Below, piece by piece: positions 17,631 to 26,579 of a stretch of DNA of 64,000 bases (positions within the stretch are counted from its first letter, which is position 1; each line of letters begins with the position of its first letter). The notes under the pieces were generated by a model. That model searched no databases. It had not been told where the DNA came from and was given only the letters and a program-made list of their open reading frames with translations. The position numbers were made by a program, and so were the translations under genes. The DNA comes from Pararhizobium qamdonense. Lineage in GTDB: Bacteria; Pseudomonadota; Alphaproteobacteria; Rhizobiales; Rhizobiaceae. The DNA lies in NCBI RefSeq assembly GCF_029277445.1, contig NZ_CP119566.1, positions 2,978,001-3,042,000 on the forward strand. The letters are read 5' to 3'.

Positions 17631-17817
17631 CCGGCCGCTCACCGCGAACCCGTTTCGCGGCGCCATCCGGTTTTGACGCCTGTACCGAAATGCAAAAGAA
17701 CTGTCCAACAGCAGAAACCAATCATTCATCATAAACCGATTGGTAACGCTATCCCGCTAGTGTTTCGAGAACAGTCGTTTCTGGAGGCCTCGCCCGGACG
17801 ACATCTGTGAAAATAGA

Positions 17818-19281
17818 ATGAAGAGTAGTGAAGTGCCCCAAACCATATTCAACGGCTCCGCTCCGTCTGTCCTATTTTTCAAGAAGGCATGCCGGGTCCT
17901 GCTGATATCGCTGACCGCCACATTCACTGCGGTCTCCGTCGCCTCCGCTGCAGAATATGCGGGCATCGTCGTCGATGCAAAGACCGGCAAGGTTCTTTAC
18001 AGCGAGAATGCCGACAGTTTGCGCTATCCGGCATCGCTGACCAAGATGATGACGCTCTACCTGACCTTCGAGGCGCTGGAAGCCGGCAAGATCAGGAAGG
18101 ACACGCCCGTCACCTTCTCCAAGAATGCATCCGCCGAGCCGCCATCGAAGCTTGGCGTACGTTCCGGCAATGCGATCACCGTGGAACAGGCCATCCTGTC
18201 CATGGTCACGCGCTCCGCCAATGATTCGTCGACCGCCCTTGGCGAACTGCTCGGCGGCTCCGAAGAACGCTTTGGCCGCATCATGACCAACAAGGCGCGC
18301 GCGCTCGGCATGACCCGCACCACCTACCGCAACGCCAACGGCTTGCCGAACGATGCGCAGATGACCACGGCACGCGACCAGGCCCGGCTTGGCATGGCGC
18401 TTCGCCAGCATTTCCCGCAATATTATTCGTATTTCTCCACCCGCAGCTTCCGTTTCGGCAAACAGACGATCGGCAATCACAACCGTCTGCTCGGCAATGT
18501 GCGCGGCGTCGATGGCATCAAGACCGGCTATACCCGGGCTGCGGGCTTCAACCTCGTAACCTCGGCCCAGGCCGACGGCCGCAGCATCGTCGGCGTCGTC
18601 ATGGGCGGCAAGTCCGGTGGTGCCCGCGATGCGCAGATGCGTGCACTCGTTGCCAAATATATGCCATCGGCTTCGCGCCGTGGCGGTGGCAATCTCGTGG
18701 CCGAGACGGCCGATGCGCCGACCATGGTCCAGGCTGAAGAACGTCCGGCAGAAACCATTGTGGCTGCGACAGGCGGCAGCTTCAACCTGCCGAGCAACGG
18801 CCCGGTTCCGGATTTCCGCTATAGCGGCGAAACCACCAAGAGCATCGAAGTTGCCTATGCGGCACCGGTCAAGGCCAGCGCCAATCCGCTGCTGCGCCAG
18901 AATGCCCAGCCGAACACGCTGGAAGCGCAGAGCCAGAAGCTTGCCAAGGCAGCACCGGCCCCGGCTGCTGATGTGGACAACCAGATCACCAATTCCGTTG
19001 CCAAGCAGGCCGCAGATATTGCCGACACGGCGCCAGCCGGCTGGGTCATCCAGATCGGTGCCACGCCGGACAAGGGCCAGGCAGCAGCACTCCTTGCAAA
19101 TGCCAAGGACAAGGGCGGCAAGGCGCTGCGCGGTGCAACGCCCTTCACGGTCGCTTTTGCCAGCGGCGACGGCCATCTCTACCGGGCGCGCTTTGGCGGC
19201 TTCTCCGACCAGAACAAGGCTCTTTCCGCTTGCAAGTCTCTGAAAAGCAAGGGCTTTGCCTGCTGGGCAAGCGCCCAGTAA
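17818..19281 (+). CDS. D-alanyl-D-alanine carboxypeptidase with C-terminal SPOR domain
   Basis: A 487-residue penicillin-binding protein of the PBP5/6 type that trims the terminal D-Ala of peptidoglycan stem peptides. After a signal peptide (about 25-45) come the SxxK motif SLTK (73-76), SxN as SAN (about 138-140) and KTG (about 235-237). The middle (about 285-405) is a low-complexity Ala/Pro linker, and the last 80 residues (WVIQIGATPDKGQAAALLAN to the end) form a SPOR domain that binds denuded glycan at the septum. A D,D-carboxypeptidase fused to SPOR is typical of Rhizobiales. Start ATG 17818 has only a weak SD. Confidence 0.93.
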   Translation: MKSSEVPQTIFNGSAPSVLFFKKACRVLLISLTATFTAVSVASAAEYAGIVVDAKTGKVLYSENADSLRYPASLTKMMTLYLTFEALEAGKIRKDTPVTFSKNASAEPPSKLGVRSGNAITVEQAILSMVTRSANDSSTALGELLGGSEERFGRIMTNKARALGMTRTTYRNANGLPNDAQMTTARDQARLGMALRQHFPQYYSYFSTRSFRFGKQTIGNHNRLLGNVRGVDGIKTGYTRAAGFNLVTSAQADGRSIVGVVMGGKSGGARDAQMRALVAKYMPSASRRGGGNLVAETADAPTMVQAEERPAETIVAATGGSFNLPSNGPVPDFRYSGETTKSIEVAYAAPVKASANPLLRQNAQPNTLEAQSQKLAKAAPAPAADVDNQITNSVAKQAADIADTAPAGWVIQIGATPDKGQAAALLANAKDKGGKALRGATPFTVAFASGDGHLYRARFGGFSDQNKALSACKSLKSKGFACWASAQ

Positions 19282-19369
19282 AAAACGGCATGACAACAGT
19301 TTCGATCAGCGGCGTGTTGCGTTTGCCGGTGATCCTCCTCGGATTTGGTTTTGCGTAACGAGGTCAGTT

Positions 19370-19636
19370 ATGGGAATGAATGAGAATGGACCGGGCATGA
19401 CGCCCGCGCCGGACAAGAAGCGCAAGTCGCCGCGTTCTGGCCTGCACCCCTTGCATGAAGCGGCAATGCGGATCGCCGAACTCGGCAGCCGCCCGCGCTC
19501 GAAGACCAAGGATCTGGTGACGCTGCTTCTGACGCATGGGGCCCGTGCATGGCGCTCGACACAGCCGGATGCACAGATCCATGTGCATGTGACCTCGCCT
19601 TCCGGGCGCTACCCGATCCGGCTGCGGCTCCGCTAA
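19370..19636 (+). CDS. Small conserved protein of unknown function
   Basis: An 88-residue basic protein: a disordered start (MGMNENGPGMTPAPDKKRKS), a helical middle (LHEAAMRIAELGSRPRSKTKDLVTLLLTHG) and a short beta C-terminus ending IRLRLR. I do not recognise a family. AACGAGGT precedes the ATG. It ends 20 bases before a strong bidirectional terminator, which supports it as a real transcription unit after the carboxypeptidase gene. Confidence 0.5.
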   Translation: MGMNENGPGMTPAPDKKRKSPRSGLHPLHEAAMRIAELGSRPRSKTKDLVTLLLTHGARAWRSTQPDAQIHVHVTSPSGRYPIRLRLR

Positions 19637-19656
19637 CAGCGACATATGACAATGAG

Positions 19657-19684
19657 AAAAGCCCGGTCATGCCGGGCTTTTTTC
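19657..19684. terminator. Bidirectional intrinsic terminator
   Basis: AAAGCCCGG and CCGGGCTTT pair around a 5-base loop, with A-run before and T-run after, so it works on both strands. It separates the small plus-strand gene ending at 19636 from the DUF1489 gene on the minus strand. Confidence 0.88.
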
Positions 19685-19700
19685 GTAGTTACAATCATGT

Positions 19701-20138
19701 TTAGAGAAGGCCGAGTTCGGCCAGTTCGCGGCGCAGTTCCAGCGGCATTTCCGCCGTACCAGCGCCAAGCGCCGACAGGTCGCGCGGGGCTTCATTGTCC
19801 TGCAGATAGCGCCAGCCCTGAAAAGCGCGGCGCGGCTGATAGGTGGTCTCGATGACTTCCGGGCCCAAAATCAGATTGCAGCGGCCGATGCCTTCGCCGT
19901 CGGTGAAGGTTTCGATGCCGGTCAGCCGCTGGCGGGCCTGCACCTGCCCCTTGATCACCCAGTAGAGCGATCCGCCCTGCAGCAGTTCCTCGACGCGCTT
20001 GGGGACCATCCGCGTCGTATGATAGGAATGCGGCTCCAGACCGGCGGCAACAGCCGTCAGCGCTTTGCGCGACACCCATTCACGAAGGTCGTCAATCGAT
20101 TCTGCTCCAACGCAGAGCTTGATGAGATGCAAGGCCAT
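19701..20138 (-). CDS. DUF1489 family protein
   Basis: A 145-residue protein matching the alphaproteobacterial DUF1489 family: MALHLIKLCVGAESIDDLREW at the N-terminus, then THTTR-like HTTRMVPKRVEELLQGGSLYWVIKG (about 39-63) and RAFQGWRYL near the C-terminus. The family is restricted to alphaproteobacteria and has no known role. It lies on the same strand as sdaA, 72 bases downstream of it. Confidence 0.85.
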   Translation of the reverse strand: MALHLIKLCVGAESIDDLREWVSRKALTAVAAGLEPHSYHTTRMVPKRVEELLQGGSLYWVIKGQVQARQRLTGIETFTDGEGIGRCNLILGPEVIETTYQPRRAFQGWRYLQDNEAPRDLSALGAGTAEMPLELRRELAELGLL

Positions 20139-20210
20139 GGCCGGAGTTGAACACCCGCAGAGCGGTCGCGGTCAAGCCTGTTGTCCGGCCGCTCCACAGC
20201 TGGGTTGGTG

Positions 20211-21611
20211 TCAGCACTCCACGACGTTGACGGCGAGCCCGCCCGTCGAGGTTTCCTTGTACTTGTCATGCATATCGAAGCCGGTCTGGCGCATCGTCTC
20301 GATGCAGGCGTCGAGCGGCACGAAGTGCTGACCGTCGCCCTTGAGCGCCAGGGAGGCCGCCGTGACCGCCTTGACGGCGCCGAGCGCATTGCGTTCGATG
20401 CACGGAACCTGGACAAGACCGGCGATCGGATCGCAGGTCATGCCGAGATGATGTTCCAGCGCGATTTCGGCAGCATTTTCGATCTGCTCCGGCGTGCCGC
20501 CCATGACGGCCGCAAGACCCGCTGCCGCCATGGCAGATGCCGAACCGACTTCGCCCTGACAGCCGACCTCGGCACCGGAAATCGAGGCATTGAACTTGAT
20601 GATGCCGCCGATCGCCGCCGCCGTCAGCAGATAATCGCGAATGCCGTGATGATCGGCATCCTCATGAAAATGCAGGTAGTAACGGATGGTTGCGGGAACG
20701 ACGCCGGCGGCGCCATTGGTCGGCGAGGTGACGACGCGGCCGCCGGCCGCATTTTCCTCGTTTACCGCCATGGCATAGACACTCAGCCAATCGTTGGCGA
20801 GCAAGGGATTGATCTTGTTGGAACGCCATTCGTCCTGCAGCTTGTCATGGATCATGCCGGCGCGGCGGCGGACCTTCAGGCCACCGGGAAGAATGCCCGA
20901 GCCGTTCAGGCCACGGTCGATGCAACTCTTCATCGCGGCCCAGATCTTGTCGAGCCCCTCGTCGAGCTCTTCGGCCGATACCGAACATTCCTCGTTGGCC
21001 CGCTTCATCTGGGCAATCGACAGGCCGGAATGGCGCGCCATGTCGAGCATCTGCTTTGCGCTCGAGAAGGGATAGGGCACCTTGACGCCACCGGGCTTGG
21101 TCTTGCTCGCCTTCAGGGCTTCCAGTTCCGTATCGGTGACGACGAAGCCGCCGCCGATGGAATAATAGACGCGCTTCAACAGCAGGCGTCCGTCCTTGTC
21201 GAAGGCGGAGAAGGACATGCCGTTAGCGTGACCGGGCAGCGGAACCTTCTTGTCGAAGACAAGATCGGTCTTCGGCTGGAATTCGTAAGCGGGGTGCCCG
21301 GGGGGCGTGATGCGTCCGGTGCGTTCGACTTCATCGATGATCGGATCCATCCGGTCGGGATCGACGCGGTCCGGGCGTTCGCCCATCAGGCCGAGGATCA
21401 CCGCCCTGCCCGTTCCATGGCCGATGCCGGTAAAGGCCAGCGATCCGTGCAGGCTGGACTTGATCGACGCGACCGCGGCATTGGCCGGGCGTGGCCAGTC
21501 GCTGGAGAGAATGAGGTCGAGAAAGCGGTTGGCCGCCGACATCGGTCCCATCGTATGCGAGCTGGAGGGGCCGATGCCAATCTTGAAAACGTCAAAAACC
21601 GAAAGAAACAT
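20211..21611 (-). CDS. sdaA: L-serine ammonia-lyase (L-serine dehydratase), single-chain
   Basis: A 466-residue iron-sulfur L-serine dehydratase converting L-serine to pyruvate and ammonia. The N-terminal beta domain has [16 protein letters not shown] (about 8-23). The alpha domain carries [18 protein letters not shown], the cluster Cys in [16 protein letters not shown], and further ligands in [19 protein letters not shown]. The C-terminal Cys that reaches back into the active site is also present (NVVEC). GGAG six to seven bases before ATG 21611 fixes the start; the longer reading to 21647 is unlikely. Confidence 0.95.
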   Translation of the reverse strand: MFLSVFDVFKIGIGPSSSHTMGPMSAANRFLDLILSSDWPRPANAAVASIKSSLHGSLAFTGIGHGTGRAVILGLMGERPDRVDPDRMDPIIDEVERTGRITPPGHPAYEFQPKTDLVFDKKVPLPGHANGMSFSAFDKDGRLLLKRVYYSIGGGFVVTDTELEALKASKTKPGGVKVPYPFSSAKQMLDMARHSGLSIAQMKRANEECSVSAEELDEGLDKIWAAMKSCIDRGLNGSGILPGGLKVRRRAGMIHDKLQDEWRSNKINPLLANDWLSVYAMAVNEENAAGGRVVTSPTNGAAGVVPATIRYYLHFHEDADHHGIRDYLLTAAAIGGIIKFNASISGAEVGCQGEVGSASAMAAAGLAAVMGGTPEQIENAAEIALEHHLGMTCDPIAGLVQVPCIERNALGAVKAVTAASLALKGDGQHFVPLDACIETMRQTGFDMHDKYKETSTGGLAVNVVEC

Positions 21612-21868
21612 GCGAACTCCGCCCCAGGGCTTGTGAAGACCGGACAAGGCTGCCGGACCACGATCATTGCATCGAAACTAGGCCATCCTGCGCCCGTCAT
21701 CAGGCGATCAACCGACATCTGCTCCTGCGCATGCGACACGGGTGGCCGCCGGGTGGCTGTAGCACGATTCCTCACTCATAAGTCGCCATGCCCGCCCATG
21801 GATTTCAAGGGGTGGGTTAAACTTTCACCATGCCTTGCAATTTTAGCAAACCATGCCAAAAACGAGGC

Positions 21869-22561
21869 ATGACACTGACAGACTATATCGCATTGGCGGT
21901 CTTTGCATTGCTGTGGACCGGTTACAACTGGGCCACGGACGGCAAGGTGCATCTCAAGCGCATTAGCCTGACGCGGCTGATGATGGAGAACCGGCGGCGC
22001 TGGCTGCTGAATTCACTCAACCGCGACCTGAAGATGATCGACACCCAGATCGTCGCCGGACTGCAGGCCGGCACCGCCTTTTTCGCGTCCACGACGATCT
22101 TTGCGCTGGGCGGCTGTTTCGCGCTTCTGGGCGCCACGGACCGGGTTGAAGCGATCATGGGCGATCTGCCCTATGTGTTTCATGGTGGGCGCACGGCGTT
22201 CGAGCTGAAGGTCGGCGGCTTGGCCTGCCTGTTTGCCTATGCTTTCTTCAAGTTCGCCTGGTCCTACCGTCTGTTCAACTACTGCTCCATTCTCGTCGGC
22301 GGCATTCCGATGATGTCGGATATTCTGCAGGATCGCCCCCGAGCCGAACGCGCCGCCGGGCGCGCTGCCAAGATGAACATTCTCGCCGCCAAGCATTTCA
22401 ATGCCGGATTGCGCAGCGTCTTTCTGTCGATCGGCTATCTCGGCTGGTTCATCAGCCCCTACGTCTTCATGGCGCTGACCGTCTTCGTCATCTTCGTGCT
22501 GACGCGGCGGCAATTCTATTCGGAGGCGCGCGAAGCCCTTCTTGACGACACAAACCCCTGA
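21869..22561 (+). CDS. DUF599 family integral membrane protein
   Basis: About 230 residues with four predicted membrane helices: residues about 4-22 (YIALAVFALLWTGYNW), 65-90, 118-135 and 190-220. Between the first two is the family's MENRRRWLLNSLNRDLKMIDTQIVAGLQAG stretch. DUF599 proteins are widespread in proteobacteria and uncharacterised. Start 21869 is preferred for length, although the GAGG before it is only a base away; an ATG at 21830 is an alternative. It is divergent from sdaA. Confidence 0.72.
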   Translation: MTLTDYIALAVFALLWTGYNWATDGKVHLKRISLTRLMMENRRRWLLNSLNRDLKMIDTQIVAGLQAGTAFFASTTIFALGGCFALLGATDRVEAIMGDLPYVFHGGRTAFELKVGGLACLFAYAFFKFAWSYRLFNYCSILVGGIPMMSDILQDRPRAERAAGRAAKMNILAAKHFNAGLRSVFLSIGYLGWFISPYVFMALTVFVIFVLTRRQFYSEAREALLDDTNP

Positions 22562-22657
22562 AAGTCTTGAGGAAGCCAATCTCGGGCAGGCACACCCATA
22601 ATGCGTTGCGCCAAGCCTGCTGGTCCAAGATGCCGCCTGTTCAGAAAAGATAGAGTG

Positions 22658-23692
22658 ATGCCGAATATCAACACAGCCACCGAAACCGACAACGGCGCCA
22701 CACATCCGGCAGCCGCAGCCCCACGTGGCCGGATATGGGCAATCGACACGCTGCGCGGCATCGCGCTGATCGCCATGGCGACCTATCACTTTTCCTGGGA
22801 TCTCGAATATTTCGGCTATCTCGATGCGGGCACGGTCGGTACCGGCGGTTTCAAGATCTCTGCGCGGATGATTGCCAGCAGCTTTCTGTTTCTGGCGGGT
22901 GTCGGGCTTGTGCTTGGCCATTATCCGGTCTTCAAGGCCCGGCCCTTCGCCATCCGCTTTGCCAAGATCGCGGCTGCAGCCCTGGTCATCACCATCGCCA
23001 CCTGGTTTGCCTTTCCGGACAGTTTCATCTTCTTCGGCATCCTGCATTCGATTGCCGCAGCCAGCCTGATCGGCCTTGTCTTCCTGCGCCTGCCTGCGGT
23101 CGTTACGCTCGTTGCCGCCGCCTGCGCCTTCGCCGCACCATTCTATCTGCGCTCATCCTTTTTCGACGCACCGGCGCTCTGGTGGGTGGGACTGTCGGAA
23201 ACAGTGCCGCGCTCCAACGATTACGTGCCGTTGCTTCCCTGGCTCGCACCGTTTCTTGCCGGGATCGCCATCGCGCGCATCGCCATGAACTTCGGATGGT
23301 TTGAAAAACTGCGCAGCGATGGCAGCGCGCGCTGGAAAAGGGCGCTCACGGCAGCCGGCCGTCACAGCCTGATCATCTATCTCGTTCACCAGCCGCTGTT
23401 GTTTGCGCTGGTCTATGCCTATTCGCTGGGCTTTCCGGCGGCCAAGCCCGATCCGCTCGTCACCTATCAAAACAACTGCGTGGCCTCCTGCAGCCTACAG
23501 GAAAGTGCTGCGATCTGCACCACATTTTGCAGCTGCACGCTTGACAAGCTGATGGAAGAAAATCTGTTTGAACCGCTGAACCAGGGCAAGATCGATGTCA
23601 ACGACGCGCGCGTGTCGCTTATCGCCGGGCAATGCACCCTTCAGTCACAGGACAGCGGACAGGGATCAGATCCCGTTGCGCCGGGCCGCTGA
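22658..23692 (+). CDS. DUF1624 / heparan-alpha-glucosaminide N-acetyltransferase-like membrane protein with Cys-rich tail
   Basis: A 344-residue membrane protein. The first helix carries RIWAIDTLRGIALIAMATYHFSWD, the signature of the DUF1624/acyltransferase-3-like group, followed by about seven more helices and the late motif GRHSLIIYLVHQPLLFAL (about 234-251). The membrane part ends near residue 262. After it comes an unusual tail of about 80 residues with six cysteines at 274, 278, 287, 291, 293 and 326 (CX3C, X8, CX3CXC). Such acyltransferases move acyl groups across the inner membrane onto sugars; here substrate and tail function are unknown. Confidence 0.75.
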   Translation: MPNINTATETDNGATHPAAAAPRGRIWAIDTLRGIALIAMATYHFSWDLEYFGYLDAGTVGTGGFKISARMIASSFLFLAGVGLVLGHYPVFKARPFAIRFAKIAAAALVITIATWFAFPDSFIFFGILHSIAAASLIGLVFLRLPAVVTLVAAACAFAAPFYLRSSFFDAPALWWVGLSETVPRSNDYVPLLPWLAPFLAGIAIARIAMNFGWFEKLRSDGSARWKRALTAAGRHSLIIYLVHQPLLFALVYAYSLGFPAAKPDPLVTYQNNCVASCSLQESAAICTTFCSCTLDKLMEENLFEPLNQGKIDVNDARVSLIAGQCTLQSQDSGQGSDPVAPGR

Positions 23693-23757
23693 GCACTCAA
23701 CAGCCGCAGTTCGTCAGTGGCGGCGGGTGACGCTCAAGAAAAGACTGTAAAGGTGGC

Positions 23758-24144
23758 TCAGGTACCGACGCCGATTTCAGCCAGACGGGTGAGGCATGCT
23801 TCCTCGACATTGCCGAGTTCTTCCAGCGTTTCCTCGATATCCTTGCGCTTCTGGTTGAGTTCGTCGCGCTTTTCTTCGACACGCTTCATCAGCAGGCGCA
23901 GCTGTCCGGCCTCGCCCGGCGGGTCGCGGTAGACCTGGATGATTTCGCGGATCTCGGCGATGGTGAAGCCGATACGGCGGCCACGCAGGATTTCCATGAT
24001 CAGGCGGCGATCTGCCGAGCGGAACAGCCGTGTCCTGCCGCGCCGCTCCGGGTGGATCAGCCCCTCATCCTCATAGAAGCGCAGCGTGCGGGTCGAAACG
24101 CCGAATTCCCGTGTCAGCTCGGTAATGGTATAGTACTTGTTCAC
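23758..24144 (-). CDS. MerR family transcriptional regulator
   Basis: A 128-residue MerR protein. The winged HTH is at the N-terminus (KYYTITELTREFGVSTRTLRFYEDEGLI, about 3-30, then RRGRTRLF) and a dimerising coiled coil at about 75-115 (MKRVEEKRDELNQKRKDIEE). There are no effector Cys clusters, so a metal sensor is unlikely; the layout resembles the LiuR-like group that governs acyl-CoA metabolism in proteobacteria, but the target is not visible here. A GTG at 24144 with GAGG five bases upstream is a better start than the ATG at 24174, which has no SD. A palindromic candidate operator lies 130 bases upstream. Confidence 0.85.
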   Translation of the reverse strand: MNKYYTITELTREFGVSTRTLRFYEDEGLIHPERRGRTRLFRSADRRLIMEILRGRRIGFTIAEIREIIQVYRDPPGEAGQLRLLMKRVEEKRDELNQKRKDIEETLEELGNVEEACLTRLAEIGVGT

Positions 24145-24273
24145 GCCTGCCTCGCCTTGCGCCGCAATGTTCAAAATCAGGCGGAATGTGCCTGATCATG
24201 CGCCTGCGGTTGAAGTGTTGCACCGGTCAACAGGCCGGAATCGAGGCCATCACGATGCGAAAGGGCAGTTTGA

Positions 24274-24295
24274 TTGACTTTGACGTAAAAGTCAA
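24274..24295. promoter_or_regulatory. 22-bp palindrome, candidate MerR-type operator
   Basis: TTGACTTT and AAAGTCAA form perfect 8-bp arms around a 6-base centre (GACGTA). Dyads of this size with a short central spacer are the usual MerR-family binding sites. It sits between the merR-like gene and mgtE, both minus-strand, 130 bases before the merR start; it may overlap the regulator's promoter. Confidence 0.5.
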
Positions 24296-24309
24296 ACTTT
24301 CGCCGGATG

Positions 24310-25737
24310 TCAACTGACCCGGAACCACCAGGTTGCAAGCCCGAGAAAGGCAAGAAAACCGGTGACATCGGTGACTGTCGTGACGAAAACGGCCGAGGAT
24401 ACAGCGGGATCGGCCCCGAAACGGTCAAGCAGCAACGGGATCATGATGCCGGCGAGCGCTGCAGCGATCATGTTGATCAGCATGGCGGCGGCAATGATAC
24501 CGCCGATATTGTAGTCCTGAAACCAGGCTCCGGCGACGATGCCGATCAGGACGCCGAACAGCATGCCATTGAAGAGCCCCACCCCCGCCTCGCGGCGCAC
24601 GACTCGCCAGGCATTGTGAATATCGAGGTCGCGGGTGGCCAGCGCGCGTACCGTGACCGTCATGGTCTGCGAACCCGCATTGCCGCCCATGCCGGCGACG
24701 ATCGGCATCAGCACGGCCAGCGCCACGATCTGCTGGATCGTCGCCTCGAACAGGCCGATGACCGAGGCGGCCAGAAAGGCGGTGAACAGATTGACCATCA
24801 GCCATGGGACGCGCGAGCGCGACGTGCTGACGATCGAATCGGACAGTTCTTCATCGCCGACGCCGCCAAGGCGCATCAAGTCTTCTTCGGCTTCTTCCTG
24901 GATGACGTCGACCACGTCGTCGATGGTCAGCACGCCGACCAGGCGGTTGTTCTCATCGACCACAGCGGCCGAAAGAAGGTCGTACTGCTCGAAAAGCTGG
25001 GCTGCCTCTTCCTGGTCCATCTCGGCCGGCACCGGATGGTTGGTCTCGCGCATGATGGTCTCGATCTTGACGGAGCGCTTGGTGCGCAGCACCCGGTCGA
25101 GATCAAGCGCGCCGAGCAGCTTGAAGGTCGGGTCGATAACAAAGATCTGGGTAAAGCTCTCGGGAAGATTTTCGTCTTCGCGCATGTAGTCGATGGTCTG
25201 GCCGACCGTCCAGAATGGCGGCACCGCGACGAATTCCGTCTGCATGCGGCGTCCGGCCGTGCTTTCGGGATAATCGAGCGACCGCCTCAATCGCACCCGT
25301 TCGGTAAAAGGCAGCTTCGACAGGATTTCTTCCTGGTCCTCCTGGTCGAGGTCTTCCAGAATGTAGACGGCGTCGTCGGAATCCATTTCGCCAAGGGCTG
25401 CGGCGATCTGCTCGTTGGGCAGATGCTCGACGATATCGAGACGGATCGCCTCGTCCACCTCGGTCAGGGCCGACAGGTCGAAATCGTCGCCGAGCAACGA
25501 CACCAGCGCCCGGCGCTGATCCTGCTGGATTGCCTCGAGCAGGTCGCCCATTTCCGATGCATGCAGCCGCGCAACGTGCTGGCGCAGATAGAGAAGATCG
25601 CGGTCGGCAATGGCAGCACCGACATGCATCAGATAGTCGGAGCGCACCGAGCCGTCTTCGGCGTAGATATCCGAGCCGTCATAAACATCGGCTTCGGGGG
25701 GATTGCGGTCTTTGTCCTGCTCGCCGGTACTGCTCAT
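24310..25737 (-). CDS. mgtE: Magnesium transporter MgtE
   Basis: A 475-residue MgtE channel for Mg2+ in the inner membrane. Order: cytoplasmic N-domain rich in acidic helices (about 45-165, LPNEQIAAALGEMDSDDAVYIL), a CBS pair (about 165-290: AVPPFWTVGQTIDYMRE, HPVPAEMDQEEAAQLFEQYD and NRLVGVLTIDDVVDVI), then five membrane helices (about 315-475) with the pore-lining GGNAGSQTMTV near 365. The start at 25737 follows GAGGGCGGG. The CBS and N-domain close the pore when intracellular Mg2+ is high. Confidence 0.95.
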   Translation of the reverse strand: MSSTGEQDKDRNPPEADVYDGSDIYAEDGSVRSDYLMHVGAAIADRDLLYLRQHVARLHASEMGDLLEAIQQDQRRALVSLLGDDFDLSALTEVDEAIRLDIVEHLPNEQIAAALGEMDSDDAVYILEDLDQEDQEEILSKLPFTERVRLRRSLDYPESTAGRRMQTEFVAVPPFWTVGQTIDYMREDENLPESFTQIFVIDPTFKLLGALDLDRVLRTKRSVKIETIMRETNHPVPAEMDQEEAAQLFEQYDLLSAAVVDENNRLVGVLTIDDVVDVIQEEAEEDLMRLGGVGDEELSDSIVSTSRSRVPWLMVNLFTAFLAASVIGLFEATIQQIVALAVLMPIVAGMGGNAGSQTMTVTVRALATRDLDIHNAWRVVRREAGVGLFNGMLFGVLIGIVAGAWFQDYNIGGIIAAAMLINMIAAALAGIMIPLLLDRFGADPAVSSAVFVTTVTDVTGFLAFLGLATWWFRVS

Positions 25738-25990
25738 CTGCCCGCCCTCAAAAGAATTGCAGCCATCCAAGACGCCGGCTGAACCGGACGGGAGCAGGAA
25801 GGCAATGTCTCAGACTGGTGACTGCGGCGCGCTGGAAAAGCGAACCGCACTGTCCTGCTAACCCAACAAACGGATGAGGTCCACCACCCTATGGGCCGCC
25901 AATCCGATCGTACCCGCGTTTTTGCGCAAGCTGTTGCAAAATCATGTGAAATGTTTAGCTCTGAGCGAGCAAATACAATGGAGCCAGCCC

Positions 25991-26494
25991 TTGTCCAGAC
26001 GACCGATCCTGCGTTTTCCCGATCCGCAGCTCGCCCTGCCCGCCGCAGCGGTTGTGGAATTCGACGACGCGCTGGCGGCTCTTGCGGCAGATCTTCTCGA
26101 CACGATGCGGGCCGCGCCCGGCATCGGCGTCACGGCGCCGCATATCGGCGTGCTGCAGCGCCTGACAGTCATTGAGCTTGACGCTCAATCCGGCGTGAAG
26201 ACCTACGTCAATCCGGCGATCATCTGGTCGTCCACTGAGATGATTTCGCATGCGGAAGGCAGCGTCTCGATGCCCGGTATCAGCGAAGACGTGACGCGTC
26301 CAAACAGCGTGCGGGTGCGCTATCAGACCTTGGCTGGCGAGGTGAAGGAAGAGGAAGCCTCAGGCCTCCTGTCCATCTGCCTCCAGCACGAGATCGATCA
26401 ACTCGACGGCATTTTCTGGCTTCAGCGATTGTCGCGGCTGAAGCGCGAGCGGGCGGTCAAGCGCTTTGCAAAGCAGGAGAAAACACAAGGATAA
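25991..26494 (+). CDS. Peptide deformylase-like protein lacking metal-ligand residues
   Basis: Using a TTG start at 25991 (GGAG seven bases upstream) gives 167 residues that begin LSRRPILRFPDPQL, the usual deformylase N-terminus. All three motifs align but are altered: motif I is GIGVTAPHIG (44-53; Gln replaced by His), motif II is EGSVS instead of EGCLS (89-93; metal Cys replaced by Ser), motif III is HEIDQ instead of HEIDH (133-137; second His replaced by Gln). With two of three metal ligands gone, it is unlikely to remove formyl groups; a pseudo-enzyme or other hydrolase role is inferred. Alternative longer starts exist upstream at 25874. Confidence 0.72.
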   Translation: MSRRPILRFPDPQLALPAAAVVEFDDALAALAADLLDTMRAAPGIGVTAPHIGVLQRLTVIELDAQSGVKTYVNPAIIWSSTEMISHAEGSVSMPGISEDVTRPNSVRVRYQTLAGEVKEEEASGLLSICLQHEIDQLDGIFWLQRLSRLKRERAVKRFAKQEKTQG

Positions 26495-26579
26495 GCTGGA
26501 GAAAACAACAATTTTTCAACCAGGAAAAGCCCACAACTCCACCCTAAATAGGTTTATAGATTAGTACAGGAGATAATGG

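Noticed and set aside
24307..25782. 491-codon plus-strand reading frame opposite mgtE
   Set aside because: Antisense shadow of MgtE; no family resemblance.
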